64,000 bases of DNA, from positions 14,785,664 to 14,849,663 of the forward strand of contig CM049315.1 in the NCBI GenBank assembly GCA_026874595.1, given 5' to 3'. The translations under genes were made by a program, and so were the position numbers. The notes under the pieces were generated by a model. That model did no database searches. It was not told where the DNA came from and saw only the letters and a list, made by a program, of their open reading frames with translations. Shown piece after piece: positions 22,790-34,049 of this stretch. The stretch's first letter is position 1. Every line of letters starts with the position of its first letter. This DNA is from Sipunculus nudus. Its lineage: Eukaryota; Annelida; Sipuncula; Golfingiida; Sipunculidae.

Positions 22790-23145
22790 ACTTAACTCTC
22801 AAACAAACGTTCGTCAATGTCCGTTCATTTAACAAAATTTCTAACAAACAAAACACCCGATCAAGGAACTAGAAATTTGCTATCAGTGAGCCCAGACCCC
22901 CGCCAAGGTAGCTCATTAGCCCCATATGACATTGCCAGTAATGCAGCATTTTTCATTGAAAAAAAATTGCCGGATCCAGATGGTTATGCAGATCACCCAA
23001 AAATTAAAACGTTCCTTGTATCGTTGCTAGGCTATCCTGAAAAAGTCGTCAAAATCCGTTAATAACTGTCATTAACAGACAGACAAACAAACAGAAGAAA
23101 CAAACGCCCTCAAAATATTACCCCCGTTTGGCGGAGGAAACAATA
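22790..23145 (+). repeat. Dispersed repeat (copy 2 of AACAGACAGACAAAC tail family)
   Basis: The tail (23045-23145) matches that at 14771-14870: AAAATCCGTTAATAACT, TAACAGACAGACAAAC and TTTGGCGGAGGAAAC. An 81-codon open frame covers the front part but I recognise no family, and the copy at 14.7 kb does not keep it. Confidence 0.4.
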
Positions 23146-23416
23146 CCGAGGGATGTATAAAAGTGTATTTTATATCATTATCGTTTGCTGCTATTCACTC
23201 GAATGTTTGAACGTTCAGAAGAATGATAACTTTGTTAAAGTGTACATCTTGAATTTCTTAGACGATGCCGATATACTTCTGGGTCTTAAGAACAAACTGG
23301 AAACATATACTTAACGTTGACTCTCTTGTATGTATCATCGACATTTTTTGCTAAAATTAAAAAAAAAAAGTAAAAAAAAAAAAACTATGTAACATTCGAC
23401 ATCAAAATGCTGAAAC

Positions 23417-23418
<2 letters not shown>

Positions 23419-23457
<39 letters not shown>
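23419..23457. repeat. GA dinucleotide microsatellite
   Basis: About 19 GA units, preceded at 23350-23385 by an A-rich run. Confidence 0.95.
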
Positions 23458-23458
<1 letters not shown>

Positions 23459-23459
<1 letters not shown>

Positions 23460-26250
23460 GCATTAGTAGACATTGGCAATAGCAGGTACCGCTGTACACT
23501 TTTTCTTGTAGTTTACATTGCCAGACACTGCAAAATTCCAGGTATACTTACACACAAAAACGTTTGTTTGATGTCTGTATTGCCGAGAACGTGATGAGCA
23601 TATTATGACACAAACAAATAGAATTTGAGGAAGATTGATGTTTCAACACATCCTCCCACAATAAATCTAAATTGAAGAGTAGGGACGGCTCGGTTTATCA
23701 TTCGTTATTTTGATGTACGCTTTGATCACTGAATCATCGTCCATCAGTTTGTTTAAACACTTATCTGGTCGACGCTCAGTCTCCGAGGACGTCAACCTCG
23801 GCTTCGTTTAAGGCCTGCTATTATTATGATTGGATGATAACGGTCATAAAAGTGATCTTCTGCCAGGTTGATTCCGCTGCATGGGTATGGTTGAAGGTAC
23901 TCTCTACGTGGTGGTCTTAAATGTTTGGGACAGACAGACTATTATTTTTACAGACATAATAAGCCACCTATAATGTTTCGGTTTCCTCGTCTGTGTATGA
24001 ACCTGCTTGCCTACATGTGCATTAACTCGAGAGCAAGGGGTGTGAATCTCAAACTTAATTACTAATAAATAGAGGCTTTTTTCAAATTAAATACTGAAAT
24101 AACTATATACGGTTTGTAGAAGTTAGAAAGACATGCAAAATATCTGCACTTGAAGCCGTTTTGGCATATGCAGCTTCAAACGTATGAGAGTTTTCACTGT
24201 AAATAACCTAGTAATTATACCACCAAAAGGTGGCGAACTGTTGTCTTATCTCTGGGTGGTAATTTATTTTTTGTTTACATGTTTAGGGGGGTTAAGATGA
24301 AACCAAAGGAACGAACAATTAAATTTTGGAGGTATTCTGAGACATCATAATATTGTTTTAATTAAACAACTGGAAGCTTAAATCTTTTTCCCTCAGAAGG
24401 CCAGTGCCATTCACCGATATTATGGGCCGCTGTTGGTCTAGAGCTGACAAGTGATCCAATCTTAGAGTTGGTGGTCCTTGATACATAGTTTCTCTGAAAA
24501 AGTGTACAAGCAAGTTTTGATTTTGATCTTGGATCTTGGCGAAAGTTTAAGTCGCGAAATTATTTTTGATTATTTAGTATTAAATAAGTAACGTGACCAT
24601 GCCTGGGCGCTTTTCATTCAAAATCCTATTTGAAATGTATTTTTACAATGGTTGGTACAACTCAACTATTTTATTTAATTACATAGATACATAAATTTCA
24701 CGTAGATGTATTGTCTGCAGCACTTAAAAACATGTTGCCTTTTTGTTCGGCCTTTTGTCTTTTTTTACGAGGTTGTTATGTGTAACAAGTTATCTGAGCA
24801 CTTGATCAACTGTAGGTTAAGTAATTGCGTTTTCTTTAGTGCAGCACACACTCCATTCTGTGTTACAATAATTTTCTCTTTTTTTTTAATTAAAAAATAT
24901 TTCTTATTTAGACTTGACTAAGATTATAGGATTACCTTTATTACGATAAGAAGCGGAATTGAAGTCACTTTCATCATATAAAAATGTGAAAATATGATTA
25001 TTTTCTCGTAGTTGCTATAACTAAAATACGATAATTTTATTCACCCATACCCATCAAATATAATTACACTGATGAAGTTACAAAAGCGGGCCACAGACTG
25101 TTGATTATGGTAATCCTTAACAAGAATACTTAAGCAATCACTGGTTGCCAATTAAAAACATCGTCCAGTTATAAATGGTGCAAATACAACCATAAGCAAT
25201 AAGCCCACCTGACTGCATGGTGGTGCTTGGCATTTGGAAGGATTTCCGAAATGAAAGAGATCCTATTGAACCACAGGTTGTAAATACATACAAGATCTTG
25301 CTGGCGCCATCGGCAAGGTTGAACGTCAACAATGTTATTATGCCCAGTTAGGACTCCGTAGACAAGGACCCATTACTTTCAGAAACAATCAATGAACTGG
25401 CCAGCAGGATTTGACGGTCTGCCAGTACATTGTTGGAGTTGGATTTCAAAATGGTTGTTGAACTAAAGCATCTTTGGTTTTAAATGCTAAGGTTCATTCC
25501 AGTTTTAGAAAGATCCGTGTGATCAATTTGAAACTATTGCAATCAAAGACCTGGTATTTCATACATATCTAGCTAATTGTTATTGAACGGACTGTAAAAG
25601 GTAAAAGATTTGACCTGATTGGCTAAAATAAATAACTCTCTGCATCATGACTACCGGCTGATACTAAGGAAAGGCAAAATATTAAATACGATCGTCTGTG
25701 CCTACCGAAAAATCATTTTATCATGTGACTGAACATTGGTTGAAGCAAGCTTATATCGTGCCGTCTGAGTTTTTTGGTGTTTTCAAACTACGCATGTATA
25801 ATGCATTGACAATTTTTTAATACATCATCTGTGCAGCTGTGTCCCTCTCAAGGTGTGCAGTGCTGATAAAAATTGTATTGGACCAAACACCAAACAAATG
25901 CTCCGAATGAACAAATTACTTAAAATGAACAAAACATCTGAAACGAACAAACACCTGTTCCTTCAATGCACTTTTAATATTTTACCGAGAAAGCCTGACT
26001 TCTAGTAATTTTAAATGAAAAAAACCTCAGAATTTTATATATCTATATTTTATAAGGGTGATCGATTAACATGTCTATTTGTGATAAAATTAACAGCTGT
26101 TAGCCCCAACCTCCGCGTTAGCTTAGGAATCATATTTCTGTTAAGTTCTACAGATAAGCAGAATGAGTAAAATCACACAAGCATATAGTGAAGATTTGAA
26201 TCATCAATCACTGTTTCTTATTGTTTCACATTTTCACCTTCCTTTCGATA
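23459..26250. other. AT-rich gene-free stretch
   Basis: No gene, RNA or repeat recognised. Confidence 0.55.
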
Positions 26251-26400
26251 CAGTAAACCTCGATAAATGTCCCTTTGTATCTAAACATTCATTCCGTTTA
26301 AAACAGTAAACCTCACTAAATAACACTGTAAATAAAAATTCCTTCCAGTACAGTAAGCCTCAATAGATTACTCTCTTTAACTTAAATATCCATTTAGCAA
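26251..26400 (+). repeat. About 50-bp tandem repeat headed by CAGTAAACCTC
   Basis: CAGTAAACCTCGATAAAT at 26251, CAGTAAACCTCACTAAAT at 26304 and CAGTAAGCCTCAATAGAT at 26351 head three diverged units, each ending in a CATTCC/CATTTA-like stretch. The headers resemble the CAGTAAAAC ends of the MITE-like elements at 5 kb, but all three are in the same orientation. Confidence 0.65.
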
Positions 26401-27749
26401 AATTCAGAAAATATGTTCATAAAAATGGTGTTTCACGGTACACATTAGGGTTTACAGTCACGAGAAATAAAAGATCTACTTGTGAATTGACCGTCATTAA
26501 AGAAATCTGACCAAAACATATATTTCTAGTCACGTTTTCTAGTCTTCACAAAATAGATCATTCGATAAACGTCAATCCATTCTCAAATCGAATAATTTCA
26601 AAATAATATTATTTAGTTTGTTTTAATTAAGATCACGAATATTATACTTCGATCGCGAACTGTGTAAGCACACAACCTTACATCCAGGAAGAATACTTCA
26701 AAGTTAATTAAATGTCAAACCTCTTTACCTTAGAAATTGATCCAATTAGTTAAAGTGCACCATCCCAATATACAAATGAGCAGCAGCACTTACCTTAACT
26801 AGCAGCATGTGGGTGGCATCAGCCTTTAACACGCAGAATAGGTAAACTCCGAACCTCCAACTTGTGAGGTGTGAACCTGCGACCAATAGGTCGTCGATGT
26901 ACCTCACAAAGTACAACCTGTTAAAGCTTATCCCTTAAACTTACCTGACAGGCAGTGCAGAGAAATGCTGGATGCAGCTAACCTTCTGGGAGGCTCAGCC
27001 TTTGATGCCGAGGGTGAGAGAGCATTCAGTAATGTAGTGCACACTAGCGGTCACGTGGTTGTAATAAACAGACTCCAGCTTTCACTTGTTGTGTAAAATG
27101 CTGCAAGTGGTCCGTATATCTACTCTCACTGCTTGCATGACTGACGGGCGAAGTATGCTTGAATATATCGATTCACTGCAATAGAAAACATGAGGTCTTT
27201 TACGTTAGCACGCATATTTACTGTCTTTTTACTAACTTGGGTTGTATTGAATTTTTTTTTAAATTTATGTAAACCTGTAACACTTTTACGTTTAGACAGT
27301 GCCTACATCATGACAAAATTATTTAAGCATTTCTGTGTAAACTCAATACCTTTCTACATATAACTGATACCGAGTTCCTAATCTCAAAGCCTTACATTCA
27401 TTTTCCTTTTCTTAAAATAAAACTCCTTGAGTAATCGATAAAGACAAATGTCAGAGCAAACGGGAAGTTTTATCTGTTGACAGTTGATATAGATCACTGA
27501 AAAATAGTTATTTCTTCTTTTGTGTGTTTCGTGCTGTAAGCTAGTCCATTTTGTCTATTGATCTTTGGCTCATATTAACCTTAAATTTTAGAACCTGTTT
27601 ACAGTACTGAAAAAGAAATGTATGTCAAGGATAATAACACTGGCTATCAATCACTGTGCAGAAGTTGTGTTTTAGATATATACTATTACAAACAGGTTGT
27701 TTTATCCAGGCGTTTTCCTGCAGGCACCCACAATTACTTATTTAAATAA
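26401..27749. other. AT-rich gene-free stretch
   Basis: Nothing recognised. A GC-richer patch at 26800-27130 has no coding signal that I can identify. Confidence 0.5.
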
Positions 27750-28128
27750 TGTTACAGGTGCTCTTTTTATTGTGTGACACTGGCGTAACTCGTGTTGTGA
27801 CACCCTCGCCGGGCTGTTTGTTACATTCGCAGTTTAATCCGTACTGGTTGACATGGGACTGCCATTCTCCGAGAGTATACATTTAAAGAACTTATCGTTG
27901 TGACGGTGGTGGTATCCAGGTACTGTGCACTTTGTGTATTTTACTGTGTGATTGTATTGATTTGTTGTTATACTGCTGTTTTACTGTATAATTGTATTGA
28001 TTGAGTGTATCGTAATGTTAGGTTTGTTTTAAGAATAAATTATAGTTATTTATTAACAAGAAAACACTGACTTCTTTATTAATTCCCCTATACATTTCAC
28101 GCTGCCTAGTGTTACAGAATCTGATTTA
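27750..28128 (+). mobile_element. Putative solo LTR, family 1 (copy B, internally deleted)
   Basis: It starts TGTTACAGGTG like copy A, and its last 220 bases match copy A closely: GTGGTATCCAGGTACTG, a GTTTTAAGAATAAATTATA segment with the polyadenylation signal, and CACGCTGCCTAGTGTTACA. The middle part with the TATA box seen in copy A is missing, giving about 370 rather than 660 bp. An AT microsatellite begins just after it. Confidence 0.6.
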
Positions 28129-28132
28129 TTTT

Positions 28133-28135
<3 letters not shown>

Positions 28136-28218
<83 letters not shown>
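28136..28218. repeat. AT dinucleotide microsatellite
   Basis: About 40 AT units with one TG interruption near 28155. Confidence 0.95.
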
Positions 28219-28220
<2 letters not shown>

Positions 28221-28769
28221 TGGCGCTTAAGAACAATTTCGGAAGATTCGCATTTTATTTGTAGTAGCGCTATCGGATATTATCGATTTATCGGTATATC
28301 GTGAGTAAAACTGCCTTTTTTGTAGTAACAATAGTGTTTTTTAATATAGACATCTTAATGGGCTTGGATTAATGACAGGCTTAAAGTGAAAACCGCTACT
28401 GTGTCTCTAGACGTTAAGTAGGAAAAGTTCAAGTAGGCCTGATATACCAAAGATCAAAGGTCCGCCACATCTGCCTTGTGACTTATTGGTAAACGAGAAA
28501 TTTTTCAGTACAGCAAAATAAAAGAAGTGCTGAACACGGTCATAATAATTAATCATTCAATAATATCCTTTCCTTGCATATAATAACTGTAGTAGGACCA
28601 AGTGTCAAATTAACAGCATAATTGTTTGAGAACGACATTAAGAATTCCTTTAATGTTTCTTTTGGTGCTTTTAAAAACAATTAAGTACTTTAGTACAAGA
28701 TCATTAACAAGTAATATTGCCATAAATCTTGTGTTTGATACCACTGATCGTCTTTAAGTTTTATTGTGT
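28219..28769. other. AT-rich spacer
   Basis: Lies between two oppositely oriented copies of LTR-like family 1. No internal retrotransposon coding sequence is visible in it, so the pair do not bound an intact element. Confidence 0.5.
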
Positions 28770-29339
28770 CATTATATTTAACAGGATAAATTAATTATTA
28801 TTATAATAGTAATATAAAGTGTACAGTACATGGATACCACACCTGTCACAGCGACAAAGAGTCCTTTAAAACCAATAATCCACGTAAACAGTTCAAATAG
28901 TTCGAAGTAAAGCTCTTGTAATAATCCCGAAAGCAAACTGGAGACAGGCCGCACTAAATCTGCATAGAGTTTGTAGAATCACTGACACTACTGCAATTAT
29001 CTAATAGGTCCAACACTGACTCACACTCATCCGTGTCCGCTGGAATATTTCTCTGTCTCTCCTTCTCGGCTCTAAACACAGCCCCTTATTTATAACTTTT
29101 CAAATTCCGAAAATTATATAACAATTATAGAACTATTTCAAGAACAATCTCAAAGAATCCTACAATACATGATACACACGTCCCAAGAACATACTAGAAC
29201 AAAGAACGCTGTGTTTCTACACGTCAGACCCCGCACGTGGGCCGGACCAGCTCGCGCGTCTTCCATGGCAATGGACAATGTCAGCGCTATACAGACACAT
29301 GTAAGACTGCTGAACACAACAAAAGGGATATCTGTAAAA
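28770..29339 (-). mobile_element. Putative solo LTR, family 1 (copy C)
   Basis: On the minus strand from 29339 it begins TTTTACAGATATC, in register with TGTTACAGATGTC of copy A, and then shares CGGCCCACGTG, ACAGCGTTCTTTGTTCTAG, AGTTATAAATAAGGGGCTG (TATA box), ATATTCCAGCGGACAC and GTGGTATCCATGTACTGTACACTTTAT in the same order. Similarity fades at about 28770 before the polyadenylation region. Its outer edge lies only two bases from the first base of the miniature LTR element at 29342. Confidence 0.55.
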
Positions 29340-29341
29340 GT

Positions 29342-29596
29342 TGTTACGGGGTGACATAAAAGCCGGACCAAACTGTCTCGCTAGTGAAGCTTGCTTTGCT
29401 AGCGAAGCGGTTGGAACGCCGGACATGTGCACCACCGACATGGGTTCGAATCCCGGATCGGCCAAATATTTTCCCCTGATCAATTTGTCTGCTTTATTAG
29501 TGAAGCGGTTGGTACGCCAGACTTGTGCGCCACCAACATGGGTTTGAATCCGGGATCGGCCCAATGTTTTCCCCTGAGCAATTTGTCTTCGTAACA
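29342..29596 (+). repeat. 5' LTR with internally duplicated tRNA-like unit
   Basis: At 255 bp it is longer than the 3' LTR because a unit of about 100 bp is present twice. Unit 1 has TAGCGAAGCGG (box A, 29400-29410) and GGTTCGAATCC (box B, 29443-29453). Unit 2 has TAGTGAAGCGG (29498-29508) and GGTTTGAATCC (29541-29551). A TATA-like CATAAAAG lies near 29355. The GCG-loop-CGC D-arm is intact in unit 1, but the anticodon stem does not close, so it is tRNA-derived rather than a tRNA gene. Confidence 0.7.
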
Positions 29597-29599
29597 AAA

Positions 29600-29612
29600 T
29601 GGGGGCTCGTCC
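29600..29612 (+). promoter_or_regulatory. Primer-binding site, tRNA-Pro type
   Basis: TGGGGGCTCGTCC begins three bases after the CA end of the left LTR. As established knowledge, the same 13 bases open the proline-tRNA primer-binding site of gammaretroviruses. The match stops after 13 bases, which is within the range seen for shorter LTR-element primer sites. Confidence 0.65.
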
Positions 29613-29704
29613 AACGTGACGGTAAACTTTGTGGCCCAAGGAATAAGCTCACCAGAGTGTGACTCCTGGGATAATTAGTCTGGTTCTGATAGCAGAATGC
29701 TCTT

Positions 29705-29713
29705 AAGAGGGGG
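29705..29713 (+). other. Polypurine tract
   Basis: AAGAGGGGG, separated by two bases (TG) from the TGTTACGG start of the right LTR: the expected place for the plus-strand primer of reverse transcription. Confidence 0.6.
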
Positions 29714-29715
29714 TG

Positions 29716-29851
29716 TGTTACGGTGTGACATAAAAGCGGACCATACTGTGTCGCTAGTGAAGCATGCTTTGCCGGACATTTGCGCCACCGACATGGGTTC
29801 GAATCCCGGATCGGCCCAATATTTTACCCTGGACAATTTGTCTTCGTAACA
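29716..29851 (+). repeat. 3' LTR (136 bp)
   Basis: Same ends as the left LTR (TGTTACGG to CGTAACA) and box B at 29796-29806 (GGTTCGAATCC). It lacks about 20 bp, including box A, relative to the other copies: the sequence passes directly from GCTTTGC to CGGACATT. Confidence 0.7.
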
Positions 29852-32800
29852 ATATAATATAAAAAAACATTTATTTCCTATAAATTAAATACAGTGAATA
29901 TAACGCAATACGTATCGCGATAGGCCATACCAGGCCCTAATTCGCAGTATACCTGGTTGTCAGCGGTAGAACACTAAGAGTAAAGATATGATGGAATAGG
30001 GTTTATGATCAAGAGTTCGTTAATTGGGGATCCCCTACTTAACTTTAATTACACACCCGTCGAGAGAGAGAGTCACACTGACAATTCGGTACTTGTTCAT
30101 CGATGAACAATTTCATAATCACAATAATCAACTCAATTTAAAATTATAACCTGCAATCACTATATCTCTGTTTTAACACAGACGAATACCTGTAATGGTG
30201 AATGCAGAAGACTTTGGGTCAAATACAGACCGTGTGCATTGTCCGTGGGGGCGTTACATATTAGACTGCCAGCTGACCTACGTCTCTCTCTGTCAAATAG
30301 CTAGTACGGTTTTTGTCTTAATTAATCTCCCGTTTTATTTTGTTCGAAATTAAGGTGGTATGTACGTTCGTAACAGTATGCTGCCTAATCTCTATATCCG
30401 CAATGCCCTGTCGTTCTTTTATAAAGTCATTAACAGATTTTTATATCTCCGTTGAAGGAATTACGTTTAACGGAAATAGCACGTGTCGCCGTTTGATACT
30501 GAACAAAGAGGATATGAAGCACATTACATTTATTACAATTCCGATTGTTTTACGTAAATAATCAACACCCGTAATCCACACATCATTTGAAGGTGATTTT
30601 CAGCATAATAAGGGTATGGAAGAATAATCTACACTCTTCAGTTTCATGTGATTTTACCATATGTATATTGCTGTATTATTTGAATAGGTCATTGGTCATT
30701 TCACGATGTCCAGAGAAACGTAAGAAGTGGAAAACACTCTGTGCTAAGTTACGACTGTTTAATTTACCAATTCACTTGGATTATAAACGAGCCTGGATGA
30801 TTATATCTCGAGAAATTATTATAAACATTCACAGATTTATTTAAAGTATTAAAACAGGTGTCGTAATCTGCGGACGTTGCCTTTACACTGTAATTGGTTA
30901 TGATTCAAGGCGTAAAACCTAATATAATCATACAAATCTTGAGGACAGCACTGAACCTCCATAGTGTCTGTAAAACTTTACTGCAAAACAAATGCTCCTT
31001 GCACAGTATGGTAAATAGCCTTGATATGAAGGAACGGCTAAGATAAAAACTATACATCAAAGGAGTCAAACCTGGCATATTGTATAATGTAAAGTACCAT
31101 GTTTAACCTCCATAGATCTAATTAATAATCTTATAAGAGCAATTATTCAAAAGTAGACCTGTTTGTGTCGGTACTATATACAATTTATGTTTTAGTAATA
31201 ATTCTTTATAACACAATACTGTGCTACATACCAGAATGTTTATTGTAAATGCTAGGGCATTGTATGACGATGAACGCGACAGCACAATGGTAATGCTAAT
31301 TCTACGTTCTGTAAAGCCATTTTCTTAATTTTTTTTTATTGAAATTCTATATTCAAACATCACAAGCTATAATCAAACCACAAACTTGATTAAAGAAAAT
31401 AAAAGTTATAAAATTATTGAAATGGGAGTCATCATTGAAATACAACAGGAATAAACATAGAAAATTAGGATAAATATTAACTGACTGGATAACACATAAT
31501 GATACGCCAAACCCGGGCCAACGATCATGTCATCATGGTTTATGGTTTCAACAAGAAACGATGGCGGGTACCTATAGGGAGAATTACTTGATTAACCACA
31601 ATAGTTTGTGTATTTTTTAAGAGTCAAATATAACCACTCACGCTATAAGCAATTATTTAATATATCTGGGGAGAGTTAGGATAATTTCCATCCCAACATG
31701 GCCATATATTTCAGTTGCCATATTTATTTGTTTATTATAGTTCAATAGGGATACCAGAACTGTTTTGACCATTGCGCGGCTAGACGCAGGTAATTTAGCC
31801 AAGTCCTTGTGTCTTTGCCTTGTAACAAGGAGATATCTGCATGGCTGACGTTGGCATGCCGGGTTCCCGTTATCATGGCCAGGACTTGAAGTGTTTAAAG
31901 GCAATTCGCACACTATAAAATTTGGAATATGAAAGGTATTACTTCCTGATGGACTCTTTCAGCAGTTAACAGATTAATAAAGTCTGAGGCTTTTATCGTT
32001 ATGGCGAGCTATCTGGAAACTTAATGATATGCATTATAGTTATGGCAGACATAAATGTTTGAAAGTGACGAGCGTACATGTAAAATTTCTTCAATTTTAT
32101 AAAATAACGATCAATTATTTTACCATGCAAAGAGATTATTTTTTCATTTGTTTTCATGCTTAAGGAATTATATCATGATCTCTAATGTAAAATTTTGAAC
32201 AAATGCTGCGCTTTTCTATTCAGGGTTCCCCTGTTTTCATTTAGACGTTCAAAGAATGAATGGGGAAACCTAAAGAAAGCCCCACGTGATTCAATCATAC
32301 ATTTAAGATGAACTTATTATAAACTCTATTTATTGCTCTTTTTATTTAACTTCTCCTGTAGTCCTGCATCAACATCTGGAAGTCTATATTCTTAAGAAGC
32401 GTCACTTTCTCGTGTGAATAATTCGTCGCTTTTGTTAATTGAATAAAGGTAGACAGGAATTAGGGAAACCATCCGAAGTGGGATTCAAGGCAAACATTTT
32501 CCGCACAAAAAGGGAGTAGTCAAATTGTAATCGATATTACAGGATTTCACGAAAACCTCTCCACAGGAATGTGCAGAATAAAACGCTGCCTTTGAGGGTT
32601 GTAGTTTTCACTTTCATTAGATGTTTTAGCAATTAACACATGCAACTGACGACATAATGGTTGACTTATATTCTTTCTGTTATTTCCACTACGTAAATGA
32701 CGTCTTCCCCAAGACTGTCTGAATTTTTATCATTTCATTACACCGCACATCTAATCCAGGAGCCCCCGCAGGTAGTTAACTAGTCAGTTAACAAGTCAGT

Positions 32801-34049
32801 CTTGAAAACTAGAATAAGCGGATTGATGAGCACAAAAAGACAGGTGATAGCCGCGGCAGCGCTAAAGTGGAGAGATCCGCTGGTCTGTATTAGCTGTAAG
32901 ACTGTGAAAGCAAAGAACATCAGGCTGGAATCCTTCACAGGTTCATCATGCTGTCTGCGGCTCTATTTACGTGCTCCCACGGACAACTTACTGCTGTCGG
33001 ACCACCGCTGATCAAAGGATATAGTCCATTACCCAAGCTAACACATCAGCATTTATTTCGTCGATTTTTCATAGGTTATTTGCCGTAGGAGTCTAGAAAA
33101 CAGGAAGTATTATTCATAGGTTCACTGGCAAATTCCTACTTTTAAATGAAGGCAATTAATTATATATGTGTTCTTGAATACATCAACGCCTACACCTTTT
33201 TATGCTGTTTTTAATATATTTGTAAATAACATTGCGAAAATATTGTTTTATATCCTTGTATTTTATCTCTTCATCCTTTTTGTCCTGTTCTTCTTTAAAA
33301 CTCTAAATTGTTTCATTCTCACAGTTCGTTACAGAAACCATAAATTAATGTTTTCAGTCCCTAATTAATTAGGATTTAAATTTTAATATGGAATTATAAT
33401 GGCTGACCCAATGTATCAGCCTGCACTTATATTATGATAAAGATGCCTGTTATGATACCTATTATAATGTACATTTCCCCCTTTAGAGCTTATTCTAATC
33501 TTTCACTGCCTGAACATGAGAGATTGTGCCGACACGTGTACTGAAAATTCCAAAGATATTAATTTATTATATATAAGATCCCTAATCCTACACAGTGACT
33601 ATAGTAACCAGTACATTTGGAAACTGAGCGTGGTATAAACAAGTATTGTGATTCCATACCCTTGAGATATCTTTATAGGCATCGAATATCGATCTTTACC
33701 GTGTTTTTTCATGAGTTCAGTCAAGGCAACATTTTATATCTGTGCAATGTCACTGACACAAAAATCATATTTTATGGTAACTCGAGGCAAGATGTTCCTG
33801 ATTTATGCATCACTTGTCTGAAGGTCAGTGCCAAATTTTGTTTAGTTATATAGAAATACCCAAATAACTTATAATCTGCACTTGTAGAAAAGGATTGTCT
33901 CCCAGTCTTCATTGAAATGATATATACTATTCTCAGAATAAAGTGTCTTTGTAAGGAGTACATTTTTGTCTCTTTTGACAAAAACGCTCTGTTATTAAAA
34001 AAGTTCTTCAAAAAACCACTAGCAGTCTATCTCCGAAAAATTAGCCATT
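29852..34049. other. Long AT-rich gene-free stretch
   Basis: A GC-richer patch at about 32760-33010 stays open for 69 codons on the plus strand, and a few other short frames occur, but none has a domain, a signal peptide that I trust, or splice context. No mobile element recognised. Confidence 0.5.

Larger units (their letters stand above)
29342..29851 (+). mobile_element. Miniature LTR retrotransposon (TRIM-like) with tRNA boxes in its LTRs
   Basis: Two direct terminal repeats (29342-29596 and 29716-29851), each starting TGTTACGG and ending CGTAACA, enclose 119 bp. Three bases after the first repeat lies TGGGGGCTCGTCC, which matches the start of a tRNA-Pro primer-binding site, and directly before the second repeat lies the purine run AAGAGGGGG. 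That order (LTR, PBS, PPT, LTR) defines an LTR retrotransposon, and the lack of any coding region fits a terminal-repeat retrotransposon in miniature. The repeats also contain tRNA-like box A and box B sequences. I do not see matching 5-bp target duplications (AAAGT on the left, ATATA on the right), so the two ends may have been altered, or the left end may have come from another copy. A SINE with inverted termini is the alternative, but it would not explain the PBS and PPT. Confidence 0.7.

Noticed and set aside
29217-29639. 140-codon minus-strand frame
   Set aside because: Antisense reading of the tRNA-box LTR and its neighbour.
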